A stretch of DNA of 32,520 nucleotides from Bacteroidales bacterium (GTDB lineage Bacteria > Bacteroidota > Bacteroidia > Bacteroidales > JAADJA01). Below, one piece after another: positions 1 through 9,852 of the stretch. The notes beneath the pieces were generated by a model. The model worked only from the letters and a program-made list of their open reading frames with translations, did not search any database and was not told where the DNA came from. Numbering within the stretch: position 1 is the first letter of the stretch; every line of letters begins with the position of its first letter. The translations under genes were made by a program, and so were the position numbers. The stretch spans positions 1-32,520 of the forward strand of contig JALSSR010000264.1 in the NCBI GenBank assembly GCA_026984135.1. The letters run 5' to 3'.

Positions 1-3000
1 CAACGGTACTTTTGACGGTAATAGAATTACCGGAATTCACGATGCCGGAACATTTACCGGAAATCAGATGGGACATGCATTTTATTCATCGCAAGCCGGA
101 GGATTGACGCAATCGCTAACAGTATCGAACAATATTATTGATGATTATCAAAAAGGCGGTATTTATATCAGGATGAATGGTACAACGGCCGACGTTACTG
201 GCAACACTGTGATCGGTCAAAATGTTGCCGAAGTTACTGCTCAAAACGGAATTTGTTTCCTTCTTGGGTCAACGGGTACCATTGAAAACAATACTGTTAT
301 CAATAATATCTGGAATAAAGTTGAGCATCCTCATACATGGGAAGCTTCCGGTATTTTAATATATCAGGCAACGGCAACTGTTGGAAACAATACTCTGGAA
401 GGAAATGAAATGGGGCTGGCAACTTATCAGGCTAACGGTTCAACTTATAAAGCAAATACATTTAATAATAATAAAGTCCATGTATGGCTTGATGCAGCCG
501 GAGATGTAAATCCTGCAAATGTTTATGATAAATATGTACTGAACCCCAATATGCAAGAAATAGTTTTCGGTTGCATACAATATGCTGTTGATGAAGCCTC
601 CGAAGGGGATATTCTTAATGCCAGCGCCGGTACATTTGTTGAACAGGTTACTATTTTTCCCGACAGGAATAACTTGACATTGAATGGTGTCGGTGTTTCG
701 AGTACAACAATTCAATCGCCTGCAGTACTACCTGTTTCATTCAATAGTGGAACTAAGGATAACTATCCTGTTGTTTTTGTAGATGGTGTGGATAATGTTG
801 TCTTGTCCAACTTAACGGTTGATGGCGACGGTCAGGGTAATAATAACTACAGATTTATGGGTATAGGCTTTTGGAATGCTGGTGGCGTAATAAATAATGT
901 TGATGTAGTTAATATTCAAAATACACCTTTCAGCGGTGTTCAGCATGGGTACGGTGTTTATGCATTCAACAATACATATCCCGGTAGCTCATATACCATT
1001 ACTATTGACGGAATGAATATAAGCAACTTCCAAAAAGACGGTCTATTTCTTGTAGGCCCGGGACTAACGGTTGATGTTGATAATGTAACCGTTACCGGAG
1101 CAGGTGCAACAAGCATAACTGGTCAAAATGGATTTGATATATTAGATGGAGTTTCAGGTACAATATCAAATTGCAACATTAAGGATATAGATTATACTGG
1201 TAGTGGATGGGTTGTTTGTGGTGTTCTTATGCGTAATTGCCCTGATATTACAATAGAAAATTCTACAATGGATAATTGTCAGTTAAGTGCTGCCTTTGAG
1301 GAAGGCTCCGGAGGAGTTTTTAAAATGAACAAAATAACAAATCCAACTTCTCATGGTGTAAGAATTTATAATTATGGTTCTAAGGGTTCCAATGGTTTCT
1401 TGAAGAAGGAATTGCCTTCAAATGGTGCCGAAGAGGATTCATATTATAATTCGGGAAAAGCAACTGTATCAGTATCCTTTGATCAAGATACTATAATAGG
1501 ACCGGGTTCTTCGGTAACGGACCAATATGGAATAGCTACCTTTTCCGCAAATCCTGTTAACTTAACTGTTTCTCACTCAGTAATTACAAATTGGTATATG
1601 GGAATTCTCGCATACAATTATGGTGCTACCGTAAATACTATGGCAAATAATAATGATCTATCTGCAAATGCAGCAGGATTTTATACAAATGAAACAGTCG
1701 TGCAGGATGTTAAAGATAACTGGTGGGGCGATCAGACAGGTCCTTATAATGATCCTCATAATACTTGCGGTTTAGGAAGTGAGGTTTACAGTGAAAATGA
1801 CGGAATGGCTGATTTCTACGAGTGGTGGGCTGATGAAGCTATGACTACGCGTTACACATATCCAAATCCCACTTTCACCTCTTGTCCTTCTGATGTAACT
1901 CTGAATATGGATCAGGATAGGGATCCCTATGCAACGGGATATGCACTGGCAGATGAAGCTTCAAACTGCTATCTCCCTGTAACTGTTACTTATAATGACG
2001 ACAGATCCGGTCAAAATCAATGTAATACCACAGGGACTGTTATACGGACATTTACTGCAACCGACTATTTCGGTCACACTTCAACTTGTATCCAAACAAT
2101 AACTATTGAAGATAATATTTCACCTCTTGTTGTAGCACCCGCTGATATTACGCAGGATAACGATCCCCAGTATTGCAGTGCGGCTGTAACATACGACACA
2201 ACTGCCACCGATTTTGTCTTCTTCCAGGGATTTGAAAATACCGGTTGGGTTCCCGGACATTATTACTCCGCATCTCTTGGTTTTGGACCTTCTTCCGATT
2301 GGAACAGATATAACAGTCCTATGGCCAGAGTTGCTTCGGGAACAGACGGTATAACATCTAAAACCGGAAATGCTCATGCCGTATTCTCTTCTGCCGGCAT
2401 TCCTGATCCGCCGGATGATTATACAGGCGTCTTCAGCAGATTAGGTGGTTACAGTACGGTATTCGGAGACGGATTCATTGTCACCCAGGATGTCTATTTT
2501 GATGTAAATGACCCTGCAGTGACAGCAGGTACATACGGTTGGGATTTATCTTGTGCCGTAACCAGACAGGATGGAAATCATCTACGTGATTTTATATTCC
2601 ACGCTGCCGGATACTCAAATGGCGTTATTGCCATAGGTGCTGATAATAACAGTTGGTTCACAAGAAGAGATGTGCACGCAAATTATTCCAACTATTATGA
2701 TGTAACAACAACAGGTTGGTACACTCTGCAATGGGTATTCAGAGATAATGGTGCGGGAATTCTTGCAGTGGATTGCAATCTTCTTGACGCCACAGGAAAC
2801 AAACTTTGGACGGAAACAAGAACAAACCCGTTAGATGTTATTGCTACTGAAGTTGGCGGAAACCGCTATCTGTGGTTTACATTCCTTGAAGCTGATAAGC
2901 TTGCTATTGATAATACATCAATGATACGTATGCTTGACGTAACATTTGATCCGGTAAGTGGTTCGGTATTCAATGTCGGAACTACACAAGTCAATGTTAG

Positions 3001-5074
3001 TGCTGCCGATGCTTGCGGAAACAGCTCCTCAGATTCATTTGACGTTACGGTCAACGATACGGAGAATCCCGTAGCTGTTTGTCAGGATGTTGAAATATTC
3101 CTTGATGCAAACGGGGATGCCTCCGTTACGGCTGCTCAGGTTGATAACGGAAGTTCGGATAACTGCGGAATACAGGATATGACTCTGTCTGAGTATGATT
3201 TCACTTGCAATGATCTGGGAGATAATACTGTAACTCTGACAGTAAATGATATTCACGGTAATTCGGATCAATGCCAGACAACAATAACCGTTACTGATAA
3301 TATTGATCCGACGGTAACCTGTCCCGGTGACCAAACGGAATGTGCCGATGAAACGGTTAATGACACATATACTGTCTCCGGTACCGGATTTGATTATACG
3401 GATGCACAGGATAATTGTACTGTATCAAGCGTTGATTATACCTTATCCGGTGCAACCACGGGTACAGGTTCCGGTTCACTTGACGGTGTGGCATTCAATG
3501 TAGGAATTACAACTGTAACGTGGACGGCTACCGACCAAAGTGGAAATACGGGACAATGTACTTTTGACGTAACTGTCAATCCTGCTCCGGATCCGCAAAT
3601 CACCGGCAACCTTTCGGTTATCGGCGGTACTACGGAAGTTTACACAACCCCTTATGTCGCAGGACATACTTACTCCTGGACAGTGACAGGAGCCGACAGT
3701 TATGTGGTCAATCCTTCACCTAACGATTATTATTGTGAGGTTGTCTGGGGCCCAAGTGGCACGGGTACGGTTTCGGTAACTGAAACAATTGCCGCAACAG
3801 GTTGTGATTATACCGATCAGGTTTCGGTCACAATCACACCGGTTGCTCTGCAAGGTACTATTACTTATAAGAATAGTTCGGGTACTCCTATGAGTAATGT
3901 GACGGTAAGAGTTAAGAGTGGTGCAACAGTTGTTGCAACAACAACAACAGACGCCTCCGGACATTATAATTTTAACACTCTTACAAACGGCTCATATACC
4001 CTTGAGGTGGAGACGGCCAAAGACTGGGGTGGTGCCAATTCTACGGATGCACTTGCAATACAGCGTACCGCATTGAATTACACTTTCCCATGGTGGTCAC
4101 CTGCAGCGTTTATTGATAATGTTGGTGATGTTAATGCTTCCAATACTTTGAGCTCTCTTGATGCATTACTTGTTAAACAGCGTGCAGTATATATCGTTAA
4201 CTCTTTCAGTGCAGGTGACTGGGCATTCTGGGATGTTGACGGTGCCGTGAACTTTACCAATACAAGCGATAATGTGGCAACACTTGCTTATACGCATTCC
4301 GCTGCAACTACTCTGAACATTCAGACAATGTGCTATGGAGATGTTAACGGCTCATTTACTCCGGGTTCCGGTAAGTCGTCAATGATGTTTGCCATTGAGA
4401 GCGATAATGAGATCAATGTTCAGGAAAACAAAGATTTTGTCTTGCCTGTTAAACTTATCAGTGACAGTGAAATAGGAGCTATGTCAATCTATATAAACTA
4501 TCCTGATAATATCATTGATATCAAGGAGCTTAAGACAACAATACCTGGGCTGCTTTACACCATTGGCGACGGTTGGATCAATGTTGCATGGTCGGAAGTT
4601 GAGCCTCTCAATATTCCTTCGGACGGTACTCTCTTTACTCTTGTTTGCTCTACCGACCAGAAAGTCAATAATTATATGAATCTGTTTATGCGTAGTGAGA
4701 AGACAGAGTTTGCCGACGAGAACTGTAAAGTCCTTGACAATGTTCATCTGAATATTGACAAAGTCAACGTGCTTAAGTCGGATGCCGACCTGAGCAAACT
4801 TTATTCTTTGAATTGCTATCCTAACCCGTTGAAACAGTCGACAAATATCAAATATGTACTTCCCGAGAACGGTCAGGTGCAGATAGTTGTTTCAACATCA
4901 CTTGGAAATGTTGTTGCAAAAATTGTTGACGGCACTGAAGATGCAGGCGATTACCTGATCAATTTCAGACCTTCGGATTACGGACTTGGAACAGGAGTCT
5001 ATTACGTAAGAATGATAGTTCAGGGTGAAACTTCCAACTACACTGATGTAGTAAGAATTGTTTATATGAAATAA
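1..5074 (+). CDS. Giant T9SS surface protein: beta-helix, HYR, dockerin-like, cohesin-like, type A sorting domain (5' end outside window)
   Basis: The reading frame is open to the left edge (first full codon at 2), so the true start and signal peptide lie outside the window. Numbering from the Met at 68: residues 1-580 are right-handed parallel beta-helix sequence, ending in the NWWG..TGP motif common in such proteins. Residues about 605-690 are an HYR-like domain. A second HYR domain starts near 685 but is split by a roughly 235-residue laminin-G/concanavalin-like stretch (715-955). Further HYR units follow to about 1175, then a PKD-like unit, a CarboxypepD-reg-like unit (1260-1337), a dockerin-like segment (GDVNASNTLSSLDALLVKQ near 1355) and a cohesin-like domain (1438-1568). 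The last 90 residues are a T9SS type A sorting domain (CYPNP; GVYYVRM; DVVRIV). It is therefore probably exported by T9SS and anchored on the cell surface. Its ligand is unknown. Domain order is clear; exact borders are estimates. Confidence 0.9.
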   Translation, partial: NGTFDGNRITGIHDAGTFTGNQMGHAFYSSQAGGLTQSLTVSNNIIDDYQKGGIYIRMNGTTADVTGNTVIGQNVAEVTAQNGICFLLGSTGTIENNTVINNIWNKVEHPHTWEASGILIYQATATVGNNTLEGNEMGLATYQANGSTYKANTFNNNKVHVWLDAAGDVNPANVYDKYVLNPNMQEIVFGCIQYAVDEASEGDILNASAGTFVEQVTIFPDRNNLTLNGVGVSSTTIQSPAVLPVSFNSGTKDNYPVVFVDGVDNVVLSNLTVDGDGQGNNNYRFMGIGFWNAGGVINNVDVVNIQNTPFSGVQHGYGVYAFNNTYPGSSYTITIDGMNISNFQKDGLFLVGPGLTVDVDNVTVTGAGATSITGQNGFDILDGVSGTISNCNIKDIDYTGSGWVVCGVLMRNCPDITIENSTMDNCQLSAAFEEGSGGVFKMNKITNPTSHGVRIYNYGSKGSNGFLKKELPSNGAEEDSYYNSGKATVSVSFDQDTIIGPGSSVTDQYGIATFSANPVNLTVSHSVITNWYMGILAYNYGATVNTMANNNDLSANAAGFYTNETVVQDVKDNWWGDQTGPYNDPHNTCGLGSEVYSENDGMADFYEWWADEAMTTRYTYPNPTFTSCPSDVTLNMDQDRDPYATGYALADEASNCYLPVTVTYNDDRSGQNQCNTTGTVIRTFTATDYFGHTSTCIQTITIEDNISPLVVAPADITQDNDPQYCSAAVTYDTTATDFVFFQGFENTGWVPGHYYSASLGFGPSSDWNRYNSPMARVASGTDGITSKTGNAHAVFSSAGIPDPPDDYTGVFSRLGGYSTVFGDGFIVTQDVYFDVNDPAVTAGTYGWDLSCAVTRQDGNHLRDFIFHAAGYSNGVIAIGADNNSWFTRRDVHANYSNYYDVTTTGWYTLQWVFRDNGAGILAVDCNLLDATGNKLWTETRTNPLDVIATEVGGNRYLWFTFLEADKLAIDNTSMIRMLDVTFDPVSGSVFNVGTTQVNVSAADACGNSSSDSFDVTVNDTENPVAVCQDVEIFLDANGDASVTAAQVDNGSSDNCGIQDMTLSEYDFTCNDLGDNTVTLTVNDIHGNSDQCQTTITVTDNIDPTVTCPGDQTECADETVNDTYTVSGTGFDYTDAQDNCTVSSVDYTLSGATTGTGSGSLDGVAFNVGITTVTWTATDQSGNTGQCTFDVTVNPAPDPQITGNLSVIGGTTEVYTTPYVAGHTYSWTVTGADSYVVNPSPNDYYCEVVWGPSGTGTVSVTETIAATGCDYTDQVSVTITPVALQGTITYKNSSGTPMSNVTVRVKSGATVVATTTTDASGHYNFNTLTNGSYTLEVETAKDWGGANSTDALAIQRTALNYTFPWWSPAAFIDNVGDVNASNTLSSLDALLVKQRAVYIVNSFSAGDWAFWDVDGAVNFTNTSDNVATLAYTHSAATTLNIQTMCYGDVNGSFTPGSGKSSMMFAIESDNEINVQENKDFVLPVKLISDSEIGAMSIYINYPDNIIDIKELKTTIPGLLYTIGDGWINVAWSEVEPLNIPSDGTLFTLVCSTDQKVNNYMNLFMRSEKTEFADENCKVLDNVHLNIDKVNVLKSDADLSKLYSLNCYPNPLKQSTNIKYVLPENGQVQIVVSTSLGNVVAKIVDGTEDAGDYLINFRPSDYGLGTGVYYVRMIVQGETSNYTDVVRIVYMK

Positions 5075-5080
5075 TTAACC

Positions 5081-5119
5081 GGTGTGGGTGTCACATTGAT
5101 TTGTGGCACTCACATCTTT
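5081..5119 (+). terminator. Hairpin between the giant surface protein and the four-cohesin gene
   Basis: A 14-bp stem (5081-5094 with 5103-5116, three G-U pairs, 8-base loop) starts six bases after the stop codon at 5074 and is followed by only three T. It could be a weak terminator or an mRNA 3'-end stabiliser that lets some transcripts run into the next gene 40 bases downstream. Confidence 0.5.
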
Positions 5120-5155
5120 AACCCTGTTAATCATTTACAAATAAAAAAACTAAAA

Positions 5156-7423
5156 ATGAAAAAACTGATAATAACAATACTGGCACTACCGCTGATGATG
5201 GCTGTTGCGATGGGACAGCCGGCAACAATATCAATTGGTGATTATGTTGCCGTACCGGAAAATGTTGACATTGCTGTCGAATATACAAATTTTGATCAGA
5301 TTGGCGCAATAACGCTTTATTTTGATTATGACCCTAGTGTTGTCAGCTATGTGTCATTTGCCGGAGTGGATATTAGCGGTGCTTTGGTCAATACATGGCA
5401 GTATGGCAATCTTATGAGATTAGGTATTTCCTGGTCCGATGTTAACGGTTTGACATCTGCAGGAGGTACTCTTTTGAACATCACATTTCAATATATAAGC
5501 GGCACATCGGATTTTGATTTTGACGAAACTGCTTGTGAGCTTGGGAATCTTGGCGGAAATGTTGTCAATACCATATATACCGATGGCAGCATAGGCCCCG
5601 ACCTCAATGCTGTTACTGTTAACATTATTAGTCAGCTTAATCAGATACCACAGTCTCCACCAAACAATTATGTGGAGGTGCCAGTGGAAGCCGACTTTTC
5701 CGGTGTTGCAAACAGTGGAGTAGGTTCTTTCGATTTTGTCATAGAATATGATGCAACTATCCTCACATTCGATCAACTTACAAATGAATTTGCTTCCGGG
5801 TTTATTGTAAACACTCTTACAAATCCTGCAAGAGTCGCAATTTCATGGACAACACAAACAGGTAGCGGATACACAATAAACGGAGAACTTTTCAAAATGA
5901 AGTTTACATATAACGGAGGTAACAGCGACCTGACATTCAACACTTCCGCCTGTGAAGTGGCGGATTACAACGCTAATGTGCAAAGTGTGTTATATGCCGA
6001 TGGAATGGTCACTCAGGACATTACAACTATGACCCAGATAATTATTGATTCAACGGCAGCCTATGCCGGAGATACGGTCTATTTGCCTGTGACAGTTAAA
6101 AAATTCAATAATATTGGTGCATTCAACTATGTTATTGATATTGAGGAACAAGTAGTTCAGTATCTGGATATAGTGAATATTAATCCTGCAATTTCTAACG
6201 GATTTTTATACAACCTGCATAATGATACTATTTATACTGCGTGGAATGCCGTTTCAAACGGTGTTACATTAAATGACGATGACATTTTGTTTACCATAAA
6301 ATTGAAATATCTGGGGACAAACACTCCGGTATCATTCGTCACGGCTCAATGTGAGATGGTTGATTACGATCTTAATCCCATTCTTCCTTATTACGACAAC
6401 GGCTGGATAACAGAAATACCGGGCGGGAACGTGACGGTTTGTTTGGATACCGTTATTGCAACACAAAACACATACATTCTGATGCCGGTTGTGGCAACGG
6501 GGTTTCTGGATGTGGGGGCAATAACCCTTACAATTGATTTTAACCCTGCCATGCTGACCTATAGCGGTATTACAATGGAACATCCGCAATTGACCGGTTT
6601 CGGGACGAGCCTTTATAATGCCGCTAACGGAAAATTTGCTTATAGTTGGACCGTTGATCCAAATAACGGACAGGGAGTTGACATTCCCAATAACGACACT
6701 CTATTCAAGATTGAATTTTATTATATTAACGGCACAGCTCCGCTTACTTTTGATCTTCAAAATTGTGATATTGCTAACTTTGATGCGGTTTCCTATCCGG
6801 TCTCCTATTGCAACGGACTTGTGAAGAATGGTATTGAGCTGAATATTAAAGCATTCCTTCAGGGGCTTTACAATCCGGTCAATCACCAGATGAACAAAGC
6901 GCAGGACTGGGATGGCAGCGCATTCGTTGACAAGTTTCCCGGAACCGTTGCTGATGTTATTACCGTGGAATTGCACGATGCAGCAAACTATTCCACAATT
7001 ATAACAACCATATCCGGTGTGGAACTGAATCAGGACGGTACTGCACATCTCCAATTGTCGGAACTTTACACCGGAACATATTACATCACAATAAAAATCC
7101 GCAATCATATAGAAACGGTCTCGGCAATAAGTATTAACTTTGCCGGCGGAAACATAAACTACGATTTCACTACTGCGGCATCACAGGCTTACGGCAATAA
7201 CCAAACAGAACTTGAAAACGGAGTTTTCGGAATCTATGCGGGGGATGTGGATCAGGATGGATGGGTGGATTATACTGATGCAAATCTTGTTTATTCATTC
7301 TACACGCAGTCAGCAAGAGGATATCTCCCTTATGATATAAATGGAGATGGTTGGGTGGATTTTACTGATGCAAATATTGTTAACAAAGCCTATACAGAAT
7401 CAGTAAAGGCAGTTTTACCATAA
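5156..7423 (+). CDS. Scaffoldin-like protein: four cohesin-like domains, X-like module, C-terminal dockerin
   Basis: The start is the ATG at 5156, which gives a clean signal peptide (MKKLIITILALPLMMAVAMG); an upstream GTG at 5084 lies inside the hairpin and is rejected. The 755-residue product has four tandem cohesin-like domains at about 23-147, 150-287, 291-421 and 424-557. Each carries a buried-strand motif ending in W (for example GISW, AISW), a DG/GE turn followed by an L-x-x-x-F strand, and one Cys in a C-E/D-x-x-D/N context (C127, C266, C399, C537). Residues 560-690 form a module shared with two other genes here. Residues 696-750 are a type I-like dockerin with two calcium loops, DVDQDGWVDYTD and DINGDGWVDFTD. 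There is no T9SS type A or B sorting domain. By analogy with cellulosomes it would bind several dockerin proteins and dock itself to another cohesin. That role is inferred. Confidence 0.85.
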   Translation: MKKLIITILALPLMMAVAMGQPATISIGDYVAVPENVDIAVEYTNFDQIGAITLYFDYDPSVVSYVSFAGVDISGALVNTWQYGNLMRLGISWSDVNGLTSAGGTLLNITFQYISGTSDFDFDETACELGNLGGNVVNTIYTDGSIGPDLNAVTVNIISQLNQIPQSPPNNYVEVPVEADFSGVANSGVGSFDFVIEYDATILTFDQLTNEFASGFIVNTLTNPARVAISWTTQTGSGYTINGELFKMKFTYNGGNSDLTFNTSACEVADYNANVQSVLYADGMVTQDITTMTQIIIDSTAAYAGDTVYLPVTVKKFNNIGAFNYVIDIEEQVVQYLDIVNINPAISNGFLYNLHNDTIYTAWNAVSNGVTLNDDDILFTIKLKYLGTNTPVSFVTAQCEMVDYDLNPILPYYDNGWITEIPGGNVTVCLDTVIATQNTYILMPVVATGFLDVGAITLTIDFNPAMLTYSGITMEHPQLTGFGTSLYNAANGKFAYSWTVDPNNGQGVDIPNNDTLFKIEFYYINGTAPLTFDLQNCDIANFDAVSYPVSYCNGLVKNGIELNIKAFLQGLYNPVNHQMNKAQDWDGSAFVDKFPGTVADVITVELHDAANYSTIITTISGVELNQDGTAHLQLSELYTGTYYITIKIRNHIETVSAISINFAGGNINYDFTTAASQAYGNNQTELENGVFGIYAGDVDQDGWVDYTDANLVYSFYTQSARGYLPYDINGDGWVDFTDANIVNKAYTESVKAVLP

Positions 7424-7450
7424 ATTTTAAACCAAATAAAACTAATTGAT

Positions 7451-9784
7451 ATGAAATATTTAAAATTTCTTCACATCGGCATTGTAATTATAATTTTCTC
7501 TGTGCTAAAAGGGTATTCACAAAATATGAATTACCTTGCAGAAGTAAAAATGACAAACTTTGAACAAATATCAGAATGCGAGTTTAAGTTTGATATACAA
7601 ATTAGGAATAGTGGGCCTGATCCTTCGGGAGTAAATAAATGGGTTTACTGGAATTCTCAGTTTCAAATTAATTTTAATGAAAACATTATTAATGGAGGTA
7701 CCTTTAAAGGAAAACTGCAACAAGGACCACCTCCACTATGGATTAAAGCATTACGGGTGGATAATACAACTTCTGATTTTCCAACATCTCAACAGCTTAC
7801 TGATGATATGTTTTTTTGGGCAGATCCAAATGACGCACTAGCAACTGCTTCTCCATTTCCAAGTTCATATGATGAACTATTAGGAATGGATGATGGTAAT
7901 TGGAAGACTGTGGCTACTTTTGAGGTTCAATTAATGCAAAATGATTCATTACATTGGCTTTCCTTTGCCGAACTTACCCCGGACTTTTCATGGTTTCAAG
8001 TCCAAACAAAATTGTTTTATACTGAAGATTATACTTATTATCCTGGTTATGGATACTTTTTGAATCAAAATGGTGCATTTAGTGGAGAAATATCTTTAAC
8101 TTATGGAAATATAACAGATTATATAATTGATGCTCCAAATTATGAACTTTCCAGCTATTATTTTTCGGGAACAGGAAATTGGTCTTCGACATCCAATTGG
8201 AACGGAACTCAATATCTTGAACCGGGATACGCAAACAAACTGCCGGGAACCGGTACATCGGGAAATAATGCCTTGTTAGGTGGTTACTGTATTCTTTCTT
8301 CCTCACAATCGGTTAATCAACTACAAATAAAGAATATTGGTGGATTATCAATTGGAACGTCCGGGCAATTAACGGCTTCAGAACAAACTATTAATGATGG
8401 TGCATTTCTCATCCAATCCGGCTCTAACTCAGCAACTCCTCCTCAGACAATTTCCGGTTCTTTTATTGATAACGGAACAATAATAGGGAATGGAACATTT
8501 TCCGTACAACGATACATTATTGAGGATCAATGGCACTATGTTTCATCGCCCATTTCCGATGGGTTATCAGGTGTTTTTGAGGATATATGGCTTAAAGAGT
8601 TTAATGAAGCGGACAGTGTCTGGACATATATAGTTCCTTTGAACACACAACTGACACCAATGAAAGGGTACGCCTGCTGGTCGTATGATACGGGACACAA
8701 TCCACCCGGTTTGGGTACCACAACAGTTACATTTAACGGGTCGTTGAATACCGGGCCGTTGAGCATTGGTGTTACAAATCATGCCGGTTCCGGTGCTACA
8801 CACAACAGTTTGGGATATAATTTCGTTGGTAATCCGTATCCCTCCGCTTTGGATTGGGATGCAGCCGGTTGGACAAAAACAAACATTGATAACACTATTT
8901 ATATTTTTAATCCTTTAGCAGGACAATATGGGGCTTATACCGGAGGTGGAACAGGAACAAATAATGTCACCAATATTATTCCCCACGGTCAGGGATTCTT
9001 CGTTCATGTACCGACAACCAGTGCAACCGGTACTCTCGGTGTTAACAACTCCGCCAGAGTTCATAATGACAAGCCTCTGTTCAAAGGTTCAGGGACAAAA
9101 GGCGACGTTGATTATCCATACCTGAAAATTAAGACCTATTCGGATATAAACAGCTATTCCGATGAAACGGTTGTTCGATTTCTGGACGAGGCAACGGATG
9201 ACTTTGATTCCCAATATGATGCATTCAAGTTGCAGGGTATTGATGAAGCACCTCAGATGTCAACAATTGCCGAAGGCCTTGAACTTGCAATTAACAGCTT
9301 GCCACAATCAGATGAGGATGTTACCATTCCGCTTGACTTTTCGGTGTTGATAAACGGCATCTATACAATTGAAGCAATTGAAAATGATAATCTTGATGAT
9401 AAATACATCTATCTTAAAGATTTGCAGGAAGATGTAACCGTTGACCTTAAACAACAGTCTGCTTATAATTTCTTCAGTGCCATCGGTGACGATCCTGCAA
9501 GGTTTGAGTTGTTGATACTCAACTCACCTCTTGGAACTGACGATATGGAACTTGACAATATCAGAATCTACGCTGATAAAAATGTAGTTTATATTGTTGG
9601 TGAAGGTGCCGGTTTTTCAGGCAGTGTCAAAATATATGATATGGCGGGAAAAACGGTTTACAGCGGTGAAATTGATAATTCCGCACAATCGGAAATAAGA
9701 CTTAATGTAAATAAGGGTTTCTACATTGTGAAACTCATTTCTAAAGATGTAATCGGCACTGGTAAAGTGTTTATTACTAATTAA
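7451..9784 (+). CDS. T9SS type A surface protein with unknown N-terminal domain
   Basis: The 777-residue product starts at ATG 7451 with a signal peptide (MKYLKFLHIGIVIIIFSVLKGYSQ). Residues about 22-235 form a beta-rich domain I do not recognise; it could be a distant relative of the cohesin-like fold. From about 235 (SGTGNWSSTSNW) to 540 the protein resembles the long surface proteins of Bacteroidota that carry a GxWxxxxNW strand motif and a W-H-Y-x-S-S-P block (near 360). Residues 702-777 are a T9SS type A sorting domain (KIYDMAGKTVYSG; GFYIVKL; GKVFITN), so it is probably exported and surface-anchored. The first third of the gene is visibly richer in AT codons than the rest, which might mean the N-terminal domain was acquired separately. 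It lies 27 bases after the four-cohesin gene and is probably co-transcribed with it. Confidence 0.85.
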   Translation: MKYLKFLHIGIVIIIFSVLKGYSQNMNYLAEVKMTNFEQISECEFKFDIQIRNSGPDPSGVNKWVYWNSQFQINFNENIINGGTFKGKLQQGPPPLWIKALRVDNTTSDFPTSQQLTDDMFFWADPNDALATASPFPSSYDELLGMDDGNWKTVATFEVQLMQNDSLHWLSFAELTPDFSWFQVQTKLFYTEDYTYYPGYGYFLNQNGAFSGEISLTYGNITDYIIDAPNYELSSYYFSGTGNWSSTSNWNGTQYLEPGYANKLPGTGTSGNNALLGGYCILSSSQSVNQLQIKNIGGLSIGTSGQLTASEQTINDGAFLIQSGSNSATPPQTISGSFIDNGTIIGNGTFSVQRYIIEDQWHYVSSPISDGLSGVFEDIWLKEFNEADSVWTYIVPLNTQLTPMKGYACWSYDTGHNPPGLGTTTVTFNGSLNTGPLSIGVTNHAGSGATHNSLGYNFVGNPYPSALDWDAAGWTKTNIDNTIYIFNPLAGQYGAYTGGGTGTNNVTNIIPHGQGFFVHVPTTSATGTLGVNNSARVHNDKPLFKGSGTKGDVDYPYLKIKTYSDINSYSDETVVRFLDEATDDFDSQYDAFKLQGIDEAPQMSTIAEGLELAINSLPQSDEDVTIPLDFSVLINGIYTIEAIENDNLDDKYIYLKDLQEDVTVDLKQQSAYNFFSAIGDDPARFELLILNSPLGTDDMELDNIRIYADKNVVYIVGEGAGFSGSVKIYDMAGKTVYSGEIDNSAQSEIRLNVNKGFYIVKLISKDVIGTGKVFITN

Positions 9785-9805
9785 ACAAATCTAGTAAATT
9801 TTCTC

Positions 9806-9840
9806 GACCGGTATTGGGGGGCCAATACCGGTCATTTTTT
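9806..9840 (+). terminator. Strong intrinsic terminator 13 bases before the next start codon
   Basis: A perfect 12-bp stem (9806-9817 with 9822-9833), GGGG loop, and six T at 9835-9840. It sits 21 bases after the stop codon at 9784, so it ends the upstream transcript. It is unusually close to the ATG at 9853, which leaves no room for a promoter between them. Confidence 0.85.
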
Positions 9841-9852
9841 AAAAGTAAAAAA

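Noticed and set aside
3035-3334. 99-codon minus-strand frame, and similar ones across 1-11000
   Set aside because: Antisense to long surface-protein genes with clear domains; no start signals or family features.
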